Source of the DNA: Thalassotalea sp. PP2-459
Lineage (GTDB): Bacteria > Pseudomonadota > Gammaproteobacteria > Enterobacterales > Alteromonadaceae
Assembly: GCF_001913705.1 (NCBI RefSeq)
Contig: NZ_MKQD01000085.1
Span: forward strand, 143,140-207,139
DNA: 64,000 nt
Reading direction: 5' to 3'
Shown: in pieces, positions 27,940 through 38,094 of the stretch
Layout of the letters: every line of letters starts with the position of its first letter
Numbering within the stretch: the stretch's first letter is position 1
Notes under the pieces: generated by a model
What the model was told of the DNA's origin: nothing
Databases searched by the model: none
Seen by the model: only the letters and a program-made list of their open reading frames with translations
Position numbers and translations under genes: made by a program

Positions 27940-28074
27940 TTAATTGGCTAATTCTGTACTTACTTCCTTGTCGTCTGCAACTGAGGTATTACTTAGTACG
28001 GCAGATAATGCCAACACAAAGACTGCTAATATGACGGTTGTCAGCTTTATTCCTTTTGAAGACGACTGTTTCAT
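27940..28074 (-). CDS. Small single-pass or secreted peptide, unknown
   Basis: A 44-residue frame: a basic N-terminus (KQSSSKGIK), a hydrophobic stretch (about residues 11-27, TTVILAVFVLALSAVLS) and an acidic tail (ADDKEVSTELAN). It looks like a membrane-anchored or secreted small protein. Only a weak GGAT lies ahead of the ATG. I do not recognise a family, and a chance frame is possible. Confidence 0.4.
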   Translation of the reverse strand: MKQSSSKGIKLTTVILAVFVLALSAVLSNTSVADDKEVSTELAN

Positions 28075-28397
28075 TGTTATATCCAAGCAGGTTTATCATT
28101 ATTATTTGTCTACTACCTGACCAACTTATCTGATAAATATCTTTAATTCAATAGTTTATCTTAAAAACAAGTTATTTTTTGAACAATCGTTACTCTTAGA
28201 CTCAGTTTCTGATTTAAAATCACCTCTTAAGTAACACGCTCAATCACTGATCTTGTCGCATATGCAATAGAAGTTATTCATCAATGAACAAAATATAATA
28301 AATAGCGTAATAACATTTGCAGTCACGGCCTTACTGCGTAAAAATAGCGTCTCTAAAAAACACCCTCATATGAAAAAATAAAATAGTTGGAGCCACT
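28075..28397. other. Upstream region of tkt
   Basis: About 320 AT-rich bases between the small peptide gene and tkt. It should hold the tkt promoter; no single -35/-10 pair stands out and I see no conserved RNA. Confidence 0.5.
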
Positions 28398-30380
28398 ATG
28401 CCATCGCGTAAAGATCTCGCTAATGCTATTCGTGCATTAAGCATGGACGCAGTACAACAAGCAAACTCAGGTCACCCAGGAGCCCCTATGGGCATGGCAG
28501 ATATTGCCGAAGTTCTATGGCGCGACTTTCTAAAGCATAACCCTACCGATCCTAATTGGGTAGATCGTGATCGATTTATCCTTTCGAATGGTCATGGCTC
28601 TATGCTTATTTATTCTCTATTGCATTTATCAGGTTATGACTTGCCTATTGAAGAAATTAAAAACTTTCGTCAATTGCATTCAAAAACACCTGGTCACCCT
28701 GAGTACGGCTATACTCCAGGTGTTGAAACTACTACGGGGCCTTTAGGCGCTGGGATTTCAAATGCGGTAGGTATGGCAATTGCCGAAAAAACTTTGGCAG
28801 CACAGTTTAACCGTGAAGGTCACAACATTGTTGATCACTACACCTATTGCTTTTTAGGTGATGGCTGCTTAATGGAAGGCATTTCTCATGAAGTATGTTC
28901 GCTAGCAGGTACGTTAGGCCTAGGTAAGCTTGTCGCGTTTTGGGATGATAACGGTATCTCTATTGATGGCCATGTTGAAGGTTGGTTCTCTGACGATACA
29001 CCAAAGCGTTTTGAATCTTACGGTTGGCATGTAATTGCAGACGTTGATGGTCACGACCCTCACGCAATTAAAGAAGCAATAGAGCAGGCTCACCTGATTA
29101 CTGACAAGCCAACAATGATTTGTTGTAAAACTATTATTGGTTTTGGCGCTCCTAATAAATCAGGTTCACATGACTGTCATGGTGCACCGCTAGGTCATGA
29201 TGAAATTGCTGCGGCTCGTGAATTTTTAAATTGGCCACATGCCTCTTTTGAAGTGCCTGATGAAATTTATAGTCAATGGGACCAAAAAGAAAAAGGTCAA
29301 TCAGCGCAAGCTAATTGGCAAGAGAAATTTGCTGCTTATAAAAAAGCTCACCCGGAACTTGCAGCTGAATACGAACGTCGTGTAATTAAAGGCGACCTTC
29401 CCGCTGAATTCGAAGCAAAAGCAAATGCTCTAATTCAAGAGTGCCAAGAAAAGTCAGAAAGTATTGCATCAAGAAAAGCATCGCAAAATACTATTGAAGC
29501 ATTCGGCGCAATTTTACCTGAATTACTGGGTGGTTCAGCTGATTTAGCTGGTTCAAATTTAACTCTTTGGTCTGGCTCTAAAGGCATTCAAGATGATCCT
29601 GCTGGTAACTATATTTATTATGGTGTTCGTGAATTTGGTATGTCTGGCATCATGAACGGTATTTCATTGCATGGTGGCTTTATTAATTATGGCGCCACTT
29701 TCATGATGTTTATGGAATATGCGCGTAATGCAGTACGTATGTCGGCATTAATGGGCATTCAAAATATTTTTGTTTATACCCATGATTCAATTGGCCAAGG
29801 CGAAGATGGTCCAACGCATCAGCCGATTGAGCAATTAACCAATTTACGTACTACACCCAATATGGTGACATGGCGTCCTGCTGATGCTACTGAATCAGCT
29901 GTTGCGTGGAAAAATGCAATTGAAAGACAACAAGCGCCAACGGCATTAGTATTTTCACGCCAAGGTTTGCCTGCATTAGCGCGTAATGCTGAGCAAGTAA
30001 GTAACATTGCTAAAGGTGGTTACATTGTAAAAGACAGTAACGGCACACCTGACGTAATTTTAATAGCCACCGGCTCTGAAGTTTCTTTAGCGTTAAAGGC
30101 AGCCGAAGCTCTTGGTGATAAAGTGCGTGTTGTATCAATGCCTTCGAGCAATATTTTTGATCAGCAAAGTGATGCTTATAAAGAGTCTGTACTGCCAAGC
30201 TCTGTTACCAAACGTGTTGCTATTGAAGCTGCACATACTGATTTTTGGTACAAGTATGTAGGCTTTGCCGGCAAAGTTGTTGGCATGACTACCTTTGGTG
30301 AGTCGGCGCCAGGAAATGCGTTATTTGAGCACTTTGGCTTTACTGTTGAAAACGTTGTTAACACAGTAAACAGCTTATAA
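28398..30380 (+). CDS. tkt: Transketolase
   Basis: A 660-residue thiamine-diphosphate enzyme moving two-carbon units between sugar phosphates in the pentose phosphate pathway. The start [41 protein letters not shown], the ThDP motif [13 protein letters not shown], and [19 protein letters not shown] are all standard. TTGGAGCC precedes the ATG. It is the first gene of tkt-epd-pgk; a GGCGCCAT hairpin follows its stop. Confidence 0.97.
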   Translation: MPSRKDLANAIRALSMDAVQQANSGHPGAPMGMADIAEVLWRDFLKHNPTDPNWVDRDRFILSNGHGSMLIYSLLHLSGYDLPIEEIKNFRQLHSKTPGHPEYGYTPGVETTTGPLGAGISNAVGMAIAEKTLAAQFNREGHNIVDHYTYCFLGDGCLMEGISHEVCSLAGTLGLGKLVAFWDDNGISIDGHVEGWFSDDTPKRFESYGWHVIADVDGHDPHAIKEAIEQAHLITDKPTMICCKTIIGFGAPNKSGSHDCHGAPLGHDEIAAAREFLNWPHASFEVPDEIYSQWDQKEKGQSAQANWQEKFAAYKKAHPELAAEYERRVIKGDLPAEFEAKANALIQECQEKSESIASRKASQNTIEAFGAILPELLGGSADLAGSNLTLWSGSKGIQDDPAGNYIYYGVREFGMSGIMNGISLHGGFINYGATFMMFMEYARNAVRMSALMGIQNIFVYTHDSIGQGEDGPTHQPIEQLTNLRTTPNMVTWRPADATESAVAWKNAIERQQAPTALVFSRQGLPALARNAEQVSNIAKGGYIVKDSNGTPDVILIATGSEVSLALKAAEALGDKVRVVSMPSSNIFDQQSDAYKESVLPSSVTKRVAIEAAHTDFWYKYVGFAGKVVGMTTFGESAPGNALFEHFGFTVENVVNTVNSL

Positions 30381-30386
30381 TTTAAT

Positions 30387-30407
30387 GGCGCCATTGATTA
30401 TGGCGCC
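30387..30407 (+). other. Hairpin between tkt and epd
   Basis: Perfect 8-base arms GGCGCCAT and ATGGCGCC around a five-base loop, without a T-run. Possibly an mRNA processing or stability element setting the tkt:epd ratio; its role is inferred. Confidence 0.5.
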
Positions 30408-30435
30408 TTATTTCCCAAGGTAACTTTCTTTAGAT

Positions 30436-31452
30436 ATGCCTACAAAAATCGCTATCAATGGTTTTGGTCGTATTGGTCGTAGCGTTGCTCGTGCCTTATA
30501 TGAACATAACCATCGCCAAGATTTACAACTTGTTGCCATCAACGAGCTAGCAGATCCTGATGGGATCGCCCATCTATTAAAATATGACAGTACCCATGGT
30601 CGGTTCTCATTTGCTGTTTACCGTGAGGCCAACCGATTAAATATTGCTGGTGACGATGTGTTCTTGACCCATGAAGAGAATATAAACCTTCTTGATTGGC
30701 AAAAGTACCAAGCGGATATTGTACTTGACTGTACTGGAAAATATAGCTCTAAAGCAGACGGACTCGCACATATTCAACAAGGTGCCTCTAAAGTGCTTTA
30801 CTCGCACCCTGGTGCGAAAGATTTAGACGCAACCATCATATACGGTATTAACGATAACACGCTAACTGCCGATCATCGGGTAGTTAGTAATGGCTCCTGT
30901 ACGACAAACTGTATAGTTCCTGTTATCAAAGTAATTGATGATGCTTTTGGTGTTGAAAGTGGCACCATCACAACCATTCATTCATCAATGCATGATCAAC
31001 AAGTTATTGACGCTTATCACCCTGATTTGAGAAGGACAAGAGCTGCAAGCCAATCAATCATCCCTGTTGATACTAAATTAGCCGCAGGCATTGAGCGAAT
31101 ACTGCCTAAATTTTCAGGTCGATTTGAAGCCATTGCCGTTCGGGTACCTACCATTAATGTAACCGCTATGGATCTTAGCCTAACGGTTAGCTGTGATGTA
31201 TCCATTGCACAAATTAATCAAGCCATCGTTAATGCACAGAACAATGGTTTACAGGGGATCCTTGGTTATACTGAAGAACCTTTGGTATCAATAGATTTTA
31301 ATCATGATCCACATTCAGCCATTGTCGATGGAAATCAAACGCGTGTAAGCCATAAGCGCTTAGTTAAAATGTTAGTTTGGTGCGACAACGAATGGGGATT
31401 TGCTAATCGAATGTTAGATACTGCTAAAGTGATGGCAGATCTACAATCTTGA
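30436..31452 (+). CDS. epd: D-erythrose-4-phosphate dehydrogenase
   Basis: A 338-residue GAPDH-like enzyme. The NAD-binding start is [20 protein letters not shown] and the catalytic Cys lies in SNGSCTTNC. Long stretches ([36 protein letters not shown]) match enteric Epd rather than GapA, as does the neighbourhood (upstream of pgk). It oxidises erythrose-4-phosphate to 4-phosphoerythronate for pyridoxal phosphate synthesis. A glycolytic GAPDH role is less likely. Confidence 0.92.
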   Translation: MPTKIAINGFGRIGRSVARALYEHNHRQDLQLVAINELADPDGIAHLLKYDSTHGRFSFAVYREANRLNIAGDDVFLTHEENINLLDWQKYQADIVLDCTGKYSSKADGLAHIQQGASKVLYSHPGAKDLDATIIYGINDNTLTADHRVVSNGSCTTNCIVPVIKVIDDAFGVESGTITTIHSSMHDQQVIDAYHPDLRRTRAASQSIIPVDTKLAAGIERILPKFSGRFEAIAVRVPTINVTAMDLSLTVSCDVSIAQINQAIVNAQNNGLQGILGYTEEPLVSIDFNHDPHSAIVDGNQTRVSHKRLVKMLVWCDNEWGFANRMLDTAKVMADLQS

Positions 31453-31472
31453 ACTCATTATAGGAACAACTC

Positions 31473-32648
31473 ATGTCTGTTATTAAAATGACTGATTTGG
31501 ATCTCGCCGGTAAGCGCGTGTTGATCCGTGAAGATTTAAATGTACCCATTGCTGACGGTAAAGTCACTTCTGACGCACGTCTTCGTGCATCTTTACCGAC
31601 TATTAAGCATGCTCTAGCTGCAGGTGCAAAAGTGATGGTCATGTCACATTTAGGTAGACCAACAGAAGGTGAATACGAAGATAAATATTCTATGCAACCT
31701 GTTGTTAATTACTTAGCCGACGCTCTTTCAAGCCCAGTGCGCTTAGTCAAAGATTATTTAGATGGTGTTGAACTTGCCGATGGTGAGCTTGTTGTTTTTG
31801 AAAATGTTCGCTTTAATAAAGGTGAAAAGCAAGATGATGAAGCATTATCAAAGCAGCTTGCATCCCTTTGTGATGTTTATGTAATGGATGCGTTTGGTAC
31901 TGCCCATCGTGCACAAGCAAGTACGCATGGTGTTGCTAAATTTGCCCCCGTTGCCTGTGCAGGCCCTTTATTAGTAGCGGAACTTGATGCTTTATCAAAA
32001 GCACTTGATAACCCTGCCCGACCTTTAGTTGCCATTGTTGGTGGTTCTAAAGTATCGACTAAACTAACAGTATTAGATTCACTATCAAATATTGCCGATA
32101 CCCTTGTGGTTGGTGGCGGTATTTCAAATACTTTTGTTGCCTCAGCGGGTAACGAAGTGGGTAACTCGCTTTATGAAAAAGATTTGATCCCAGAAGCGCA
32201 GAGATTGTGTGAAAAAACAGAGGTTGTTTTTGCCAATGATGTAACCGTTACACGTGATAGTTTCGACAACTGGAAACATGACTCAGTAGCAACGGTAAAA
32301 ACATTAACTGACGTTCAATCAGAAGATGACATTATTGATTACGGACCGGAAACAGCAGCTAAAGTGGCAGAAATCATTAAAAATGCGGGTACAGTATTAT
32401 GGAATGGTCCTGTTGGCGTCTTTGAAATTGATGCGTTTGCTAAAGGCACTGAGGTGATATCAATGGCCATTGCAAACAGCAAAGCGTTTTCAGTAGCAGG
32501 CGGCGGCGATACACTGGCAGCAGTAGATAAATATAATATCGCTGATAAGGTTTCTTATATTTCAACGGGTGGCGGGGCATTTTTAGAATTCCTTGAAGGT
32601 AAAGTATTACCTGCAGTTGCAGTATTAGAAGCACGGGCTAAAAGCTAA
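31473..32648 (+). CDS. pgk: Phosphoglycerate kinase
   Basis: A 391-residue glycolytic kinase transferring phosphate from 1,3-bisphosphoglycerate to ADP. It has [38 protein letters not shown] and the nucleotide-binding GGGDTLAA near the C-terminus. It follows epd by 20 bases, as in Escherichia coli, and ends before a strong terminator. Confidence 0.97.
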   Translation: MSVIKMTDLDLAGKRVLIREDLNVPIADGKVTSDARLRASLPTIKHALAAGAKVMVMSHLGRPTEGEYEDKYSMQPVVNYLADALSSPVRLVKDYLDGVELADGELVVFENVRFNKGEKQDDEALSKQLASLCDVYVMDAFGTAHRAQASTHGVAKFAPVACAGPLLVAELDALSKALDNPARPLVAIVGGSKVSTKLTVLDSLSNIADTLVVGGGISNTFVASAGNEVGNSLYEKDLIPEAQRLCEKTEVVFANDVTVTRDSFDNWKHDSVATVKTLTDVQSEDDIIDYGPETAAKVAEIIKNAGTVLWNGPVGVFEIDAFAKGTEVISMAIANSKAFSVAGGGDTLAAVDKYNIADKVSYISTGGGAFLEFLEGKVLPAVAVLEARAKS

Positions 32649-32978
32649 AATATAATAACCCTACCTTTTCCTTGTAAAACCTTAGCATCTTGCTAAGGTT
32701 TTTTTATCTCATTAAAAAATAATTTTTGTTGTAACATTTCAAAAATAAGTTCATGAATTCTGTTACTCCACGCTATTAACAGCCATTTTTTTCGTAATTC
32801 TTATTCATTTTAATCCTAAATCGCTTTAATCCTCTTTTTCGTCACTTAACAAGAAAAAATACAATGATGCAAAGCATGAAAACTTTCTGCTAGAATTACA
32901 CAATGAAACATAATTGTTTCGATGTGAAAGTAATTTAATGCTATTTCCTCAACCAAAATTGTAACTTAGGAGTTTTTC
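32649..32978. other. Intergenic region between pgk and fba
   Basis: 330 bases holding the pgk terminator at 32676-32707 and then about 270 AT-rich bases that should contain the fba promoter. A TAGAAT at about 32891 is a candidate -10 box, with no convincing -35. Confidence 0.5.
32676..32707 (+). terminator. Terminator of tkt-epd-pgk
   Basis: Twelve-base arms AAAACCTTAGCA and TGCTAAGGTTTT with a three-base loop, followed by more T's. Confidence 0.9.
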
Positions 32979-34046
32979 ATGGCTTTAGTTTCCATGCGAC
33001 AAATGTTAGATCACGCCGCTGAATTTAATTACGGTATTCCAGCATTTAACGTAAATAACTTAGAGCAAGTTCGCGCGATTATGCTAGCAGCTGATGAAAC
33101 AGACAGTCCTGTCATTTTACAAGCATCTGCTGGCGCTCGAAAATATGCAGGGGCCCCCTTTTTACGCCACCTTATATTAGCTGCTATTGAAGAGTTCCCT
33201 CACATTCCTGTTGCTATGCATCAAGATCATGGAACCTCGCCAGCAGTATGTCAGCGATCTATACAACTCGGCTTTTCATCAGTAATGATGGATGGCTCAT
33301 TAATGGAAGACGGTAAAACACCGTCAAGTTACGAATATAACGTGAATGTTACACGAAAAACAGTTGAAATGGCTCATGCTTGCGGCGTTTCAGTTGAAGG
33401 TGAGCTTGGTTGTTTAGGCTCACTTGAAACCGGCGAAGCTGGTGAAGAAGATGGTGTTGGTGCTGTGGGGAAACTAACGCAAGAGCAAATGTTAACAGAC
33501 CCAGAAGAAGCTGCAGATTTCGTTAAAAAAACCCAAGTAGATGCCTTAGCAATTGCATGTGGTACATCACATGGTGCATATAAATTTACCCGCCCACCGA
33601 CAGGCGATATTTTATCAATCGATCGCATTAAAGCGATACATCAACGCATCCCTAATACGCATTTAGTTATGCATGGTTCATCATCTGTACCACAAGATTG
33701 GCTAGCTACTATCAACGAATATGGCGGCGCAATACCCGAAACTTACGGTGTACCTGTTGAACAAATTCAAGAAGGTATCAAAAACGGTGTTCGTAAAGTC
33801 AACATTGATACCGATTTACGATTAGCCTCTACAGGTGCTATTCGTCGTTTTATGGCACAAAATCCAAGTGAATTTGACCCACGAAAATACCTTGCTGAAT
33901 CAACAAAAGCCATGTATGAAATTTGTAAAGCACGTTATGAAGCGTTCAATACCGCAGGTAATGCGTCAAAAATAAAACCCGTATCACTCGATGTAATGTT
34001 CGAACGTTACTCGAAAGGTGAACTGGTCGCACTAATAAAGTCTTAG
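32979..34046 (+). CDS. fba: Class II fructose-bisphosphate aldolase
   Basis: A 355-residue zinc-dependent aldolase. MHQDHG carries the zinc-binding His; [43 protein letters not shown] and [11 protein letters not shown] are the class II signatures. The long form resembles the class IIB (CbbA-like) subgroup of many proteobacteria. AGGAG precedes the ATG. It is separated from pgk by a terminator, so it has its own promoter. Confidence 0.96.
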   Translation: MALVSMRQMLDHAAEFNYGIPAFNVNNLEQVRAIMLAADETDSPVILQASAGARKYAGAPFLRHLILAAIEEFPHIPVAMHQDHGTSPAVCQRSIQLGFSSVMMDGSLMEDGKTPSSYEYNVNVTRKTVEMAHACGVSVEGELGCLGSLETGEAGEEDGVGAVGKLTQEQMLTDPEEAADFVKKTQVDALAIACGTSHGAYKFTRPPTGDILSIDRIKAIHQRIPNTHLVMHGSSSVPQDWLATINEYGGAIPETYGVPVEQIQEGIKNGVRKVNIDTDLRLASTGAIRRFMAQNPSEFDPRKYLAESTKAMYEICKARYEAFNTAGNASKIKPVSLDVMFERYSKGELVALIKS

Positions 34047-34077
34047 TACTAAAAATTTCAATCAATACCAATCTTTT

Positions 34078-34117
34078 AAAAGTGCCAAATTGAGTCATAC
34101 AGTTTGGCACTTTTGCT
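34078..34117 (+). terminator. Terminator of fba
   Basis: Twelve-base perfect arms AAAAGTGCCAAA (34078-34089) and TTTGGCACTTTT (34103-34114). Confidence 0.88.
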
Positions 34118-34225
34118 ATTACCGTTTCATTAAAATTTTCCGTCTTTAAAAATAACAATGGGCTTAGCCTGTTAAATTTATTATAATTTGTCGACTAATT
34201 ATCCTATGACACAGAGGGAGTACTC

Positions 34226-35056
34226 GTGGAAAATTTAATGAACTGGTTTGCTGAAAATCAAGAGCTCTTTTATAGCTACGCGTTAAATATACTCATTGCA
34301 TTTTTAATTTTTATCGTCGGTCGCATTGTCGCACGCATAATAGCCTCAACACTGAACAAGATTCTAAAACATAAACAAGTTGATGATACCGTCAGCAGCT
34401 TTATTTGTAGCCTCGCTTACGGCTTACTTGTATTGGTTGCCTTCATTGCTGCTATTTCACATTTAGGCTTTAATACTACGTCATTAGTTGCCATTGTTGG
34501 TGCCGCTGGTTTAGCGATTGGTTTAGCGCTTCAAGGCTCTTTATCAAACTTTGCTTCAGGCATTTTACTAATCACCTTTAAGCCTTTTAGAGCGGGTGAT
34601 TTTGTTGAAATAGCTGGAACAGCGGGAATTGTTGAAGAAGTACATGTTTTTTCAACGAACCTAAGATCTCCTGATAATAAAACAGTTATCGTACCAAATG
34701 GTGCCATCACCACCGATACCATTACCAATTACTCAACTAAGCCGACACGTAGGATTGATCTTGTAATCGGTGTAGGCTACAGTGCCGACTTAGCGAAAAC
34801 CAAAGAGATACTTACACGTGTAGCGAAAGCACACGAATTAGTACTTAAAGACGAAGACGTTACTGTAGGCGTTAGTGAATTAGCTGATAGTTCAGTTAAT
34901 TTTGTTGTACGCCCTTGGGTAAAAACCAGTGACTATTGGCCAGTATATTTTGATCTAATGCAATCTATCAAAGTTGAACTGGACAACGCAGGAATCGAAA
35001 TTCCATTCCCACAATTATCTGTTCACGTAAACCAAGAGAATACCAATGAATCTTAA
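34226..35056 (+). CDS. mscS: Small-conductance mechanosensitive channel MscS
   Basis: A 276-residue inner-membrane channel that releases solutes on osmotic downshock. There are three transmembrane segments in residues 15-110; the pore helix shows AAGLAIGLALQGSLSNFASG, then the beta domain (FKPFRAGDFVEIAGTAGIVEEV, VPNGAITT). The length is close to E. coli MscS (286). It starts with GTG behind AGAGGGAG. Its end overlaps the next gene by 11 bases. Confidence 0.95.
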   Translation: MENLMNWFAENQELFYSYALNILIAFLIFIVGRIVARIIASTLNKILKHKQVDDTVSSFICSLAYGLLVLVAFIAAISHLGFNTTSLVAIVGAAGLAIGLALQGSLSNFASGILLITFKPFRAGDFVEIAGTAGIVEEVHVFSTNLRSPDNKTVIVPNGAITTDTITNYSTKPTRRIDLVIGVGYSADLAKTKEILTRVAKAHELVLKDEDVTVGVSELADSSVNFVVRPWVKTSDYWPVYFDLMQSIKVELDNAGIEIPFPQLSVHVNQENTNES

Positions 35057-35828
35057 ATTAGCAACTGCTGCACTTTGCCTTACCCCTTTTTTGATACAAG
35101 CAGAAGAGCAAAAAGAAACATCACCAATGAAGGCATCCGCTGAATTTGGCGCATTATTTAAAACGGGCGACACTAAAAGTGGCGATTTAAAAGCAGGCTT
35201 AGATTTCAGCTTTGAAAAAAACCAATGGCGTAGTTCATTAAACTTTGACGTACTCGTTCGAAAAACTGAAACAGAAGTTGTCAAAGAAGATGGCACAATC
35301 ACTGAAGAATTTGAAACCTCGGATCAAAAATGGACGATTGTTGGACAAACCAACTATACCATAGAGCCAAACGGTAAAAACTACGTATATGGTAATGCAT
35401 CGTATGCTGATAATCGTTTTAGCAGCTTCGATAATCAAAGTTCTATTTCATCTGGTTGGGGTCGACGTTGGTTTGAAACTGAAAAAGCAACGCTAGATGC
35501 TGATGTTGGTCCTGGTTACAAACGCGATGTATTAAAAGAGCCAGACGAAAATGGTGAAACAACACATGATGCATTCATTATTCAGGCGCAAGCGCTATAC
35601 AAACGAAAAATCAATGAACATGTTGAGTTTAAACAGTTAGTCGTCGCAAAGTACGCACCAAAAAATGGTGCCAACAGCACATATAAAGCTGAGTCATCAA
35701 TTACTACAAAGTTGATTGAAACGTTACAATTAAAATTTAGCTTTATCGTTGATCATAATACTGATGTTGATGAAAACAAAGAAAACACAAATACACAAAC
35801 AGCAATGACGTTAGTATATAGTTTTTAA
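35046..35828 (+). CDS. DUF481 (YdiY-like) outer-membrane beta-barrel protein
   Basis: A 260-residue secreted protein with a signal peptide (MNLKLATAALCLTPFLIQA) and alternating hydrophobic strands ending in a C-terminal aromatic (TLVYSF), as in outer-membrane barrels. The pattern SAEFGALFKTGDTKSGDLKAGLDFSFEKNQWRSSLNFD is typical of DUF481/salt-induced YdiY. Its function is not known. It overlaps the mscS end by 11 bases; the link with an osmotic channel suits a salt-response role. Confidence 0.83.
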   Translation: MNLKLATAALCLTPFLIQAEEQKETSPMKASAEFGALFKTGDTKSGDLKAGLDFSFEKNQWRSSLNFDVLVRKTETEVVKEDGTITEEFETSDQKWTIVGQTNYTIEPNGKNYVYGNASYADNRFSSFDNQSSISSGWGRRWFETEKATLDADVGPGYKRDVLKEPDENGETTHDAFIIQAQALYKRKINEHVEFKQLVVAKYAPKNGANSTYKAESSITTKLIETLQLKFSFIVDHNTDVDENKENTNTQTAMTLVYSF

Positions 35829-35850
35829 TTAAACCGTTATTCTTTTTATC

Positions 35851-35882
35851 AAGCCCTGTTAGCTCATTAACAGGGCTTTTTT
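35851..35882. terminator. Bidirectional terminator
   Basis: Arms AAGCCCTGTTA (35851-35861) and TAACAGGGCTT (35868-35878) plus a T-run, between convergent genes. Confidence 0.9.
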
Positions 35883-35887
35883 ATTAT

Positions 35888-36580
35888 TCATTTTACCTTG
35901 TTATTTAACCATCGGCTAAATGCTTTTGGCTGCTCTAACGGCAACATATGCCCTGTATGTTCAAATATCGTTAAGTCCATTTTTTCATCTGTAGACGCCA
36001 ATCGTTGTAAGTCATCAAGATTCACTAATGTATCTTCTCGGCCAACACAAAAATGTTTGGTGATAGGTAAAGCACGCAACTGCTCAAATAAGTTAACTCG
36101 CTGTGTCGTCGCGCGTAATTGCGCCATTAACACTTCACCACCAAGCGATTTATCCATCTCTGCAATTAACGATATCACTTCTGTATTATCGTGCGCATTG
36201 CTCGCCATTAAATTTAAAATGCGTTTTTTAGGAATACCACGATAACCATGTTTTTTGATCCAATGAATCGTTCGAGATCTTTCTTTCACTTCTTCAACGG
36301 GTAAAGCGCAAGGAATATTAGAAACGATAAATAGCGTCGAAACTTTCTCAGGGTAACGTATTGCAAAGGCTGAAGCTAAATAGCCACCTAAAGAAAAACC
36401 AAGTAAGTTAACTGGCTCCTTTGGTAACTGCGTTGCTATTTGCTGTACGATCTCATCAATCGAATCACCATCGTGTAACGTTAAAAAATGCGGTATGAAA
36501 TGGTTTTCAGCCACAGACAGCGTTGGTTGCCAAAGTCGTTCGTCGCACATGGTGCCGGGTAATAAAAATAACGGTTGCAT
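35888..36580 (-). CDS. Alpha/beta hydrolase
   Basis: A 230-residue alpha/beta-fold hydrolase. The nucleophile elbow GFSLGG (Ser about residue 63), the acid in GREDTLVN and the His in EHTGHMLPLEQP complete a catalytic triad; the oxyanion region is LLPGTMCDERLW. It resembles BioH/MenH-type small hydrolases, but the substrate is unknown. It lies 2 bases after moeA, so it is probably co-transcribed with it. Confidence 0.85.
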   Translation of the reverse strand: MQPLFLLPGTMCDERLWQPTLSVAENHFIPHFLTLHDGDSIDEIVQQIATQLPKEPVNLLGFSLGGYLASAFAIRYPEKVSTLFIVSNIPCALPVEEVKERSRTIHWIKKHGYRGIPKKRILNLMASNAHDNTEVISLIAEMDKSLGGEVLMAQLRATTQRVNLFEQLRALPITKHFCVGREDTLVNLDDLQRLASTDEKMDLTIFEHTGHMLPLEQPKAFSRWLNNKVK

Positions 36581-36582
36581 GA

Positions 36583-37818
36583 TTATTGTAAATATTGATC
36601 AAAAGGTAGCACAGTAACTTGCTCATCAGCTTGAACATTGCCCTGCTCTTGCGATAACACAATATAACAATTTGCCTTTGCCATGCTCGTAAGCATTCCT
36701 GAACCTTGGCTACCTGTTGACGTTACAATTAACTGACCTTGGGTATTGGTTTGTATCACGCCGCGTTGTAAATCCATGCGACCTGGCGCTTTTTTCAAGC
36801 CTGTTGTAGTGCTTGCACTCAGCCTAATTGAATTTTGCTGTTTCATATTTTGTAATTTAGTTAGCGCAGGTAAAACCAGTTGATGCGCAGTCACTAACGC
36901 CGATACTGGGTTTCCAGGCAAACCAAAGAAGTAACTATTCGGTAAGTGACCAAACGCAAATGGTTTACCGGGTTTGATAGCAACCTTCCAAAAATTTATA
37001 CGACCTAACTTTTCTAAAACAGCTTTAATATAATCGGCATCGCCTACTGAAACACCACCCGAGGTGATCACCACATCAGCTTGTTCGTTAGCAGTTATTA
37101 ATGCCTGTGTAATCTGTTCTTCGTTATCAGGAATAATGCCCATCGGTATTACATCAACACCAAACTTAGTTAACATTGCCTGTAAACAATGGCTATTACT
37201 TTCATATATTTCACCAATAGATAACGGTTCTCCGGGATTTTTCAACTCATCTCCGGTTGAAAACAATGCGACTTTAATAGGCTTATAAACCGTTACTTCT
37301 GCAATGCCAAGAGATGCGAGCACCCCCACATCTATTGACGTTAATCGTCTGCCTTGTTCAAAAACGAGTGCTCCTTGTCTTATATCTTCTCCAAGATTTC
37401 GTACATTAGAAAACTGAGTCACGCGCTTTTGTAGATGAATAACGTTGCCATCTTGCTGACATTGCTCTTGCATAATCACAGTGTCACAGCCTTTTGGCAT
37501 GGCTGCACCCGTCATAATACGAACACACTCACCTTGCTGACACTCTCCTAAAAACGGTTTACCAGCCATGGAACGACCAATAACATTTAACGAGTTAATA
37601 TCAGCAGCGCCTTGTTTAAAAGCATATCCGTCCATCGCCGAGTTATTCATTGGTGGAACATTAACAGGGCTATATACATTTTTCGCTAGAACACGGTTAT
37701 CACTCAGTGCGAATGATATTTCTTCACTGGCTGTTAAGGGTTTTATTTCCGCTAACATCTGATTTAATGCTTGCTCAAACGGCATTAAACCAGGTGCAGA
37801 ACAACAATCATTCATCAT
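36583..37818 (-). CDS. moeA: Molybdopterin molybdenumtransferase MoeA
   Basis: A 411-residue enzyme that inserts molybdate into adenylylated molybdopterin. Motifs: PPMNNSAMDGYAFK, RIMTGAAMPKGCDTVIMQE, STGDEL, ITSGGVSVGDADYIKAVLEKLG and GLPGNPVSA, all conserved in MoeA. Domain IV follows at the C-terminus. It is divergent from the riboswitch-controlled moaA operon, with about 275 bases between them. Confidence 0.95.
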   Translation of the reverse strand: MMNDCCSAPGLMPFEQALNQMLAEIKPLTASEEISFALSDNRVLAKNVYSPVNVPPMNNSAMDGYAFKQGAADINSLNVIGRSMAGKPFLGECQQGECVRIMTGAAMPKGCDTVIMQEQCQQDGNVIHLQKRVTQFSNVRNLGEDIRQGALVFEQGRRLTSIDVGVLASLGIAEVTVYKPIKVALFSTGDELKNPGEPLSIGEIYESNSHCLQAMLTKFGVDVIPMGIIPDNEEQITQALITANEQADVVITSGGVSVGDADYIKAVLEKLGRINFWKVAIKPGKPFAFGHLPNSYFFGLPGNPVSALVTAHQLVLPALTKLQNMKQQNSIRLSASTTTGLKKAPGRMDLQRGVIQTNTQGQLIVTSTGSQGSGMLTSMAKANCYIVLSQEQGNVQADEQVTVLPFDQYLQ

Positions 37819-37979
37819 CTATTCCTGATTCTATTTTTCGTAATGATACCAATTATCAGTTAATTAAAAACAAGATGCTATGGTTTATCTTGTCATACTT
37901 TGATACACCTCAAGTTTTAACCTATGAAATAATAGTATTATCATCGTTGGGCATTATGTACTACTATAAAACGTAAATT

Positions 37980-38090
37980 CGCCGAGCTTCCGTTGCTAAA
38001 TTTCATGTAAATATGCAGCCTTAGCCGTGATTATTCTTTAATCGCCAGGGTTAATAGGGAAACTTATTAGCCTCCCGACATTTGGAAAGG
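37980..38090 (+). ncRNA. Moco RNA motif (molybdenum cofactor riboswitch)
   Basis: The stretch ahead of moaA resembles the E. coli moaA leader: GCCGTGATTATTC, then AATCGCCAGGG, a hairpin (TTAATAGGGAAACTTATTAG), CCTCCCGACATTTGGAAAGGTG ending at the ribosome site. The E. coli leader has GGCCGTGAC, GCCACCAGGGCGA and CCTCCCGTATCTGGAAAGGTG in the same order. It should repress translation when Moco is plentiful. The 5' boundary is approximate. Confidence 0.85.
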
Positions 38091-38094
38091 TGAA

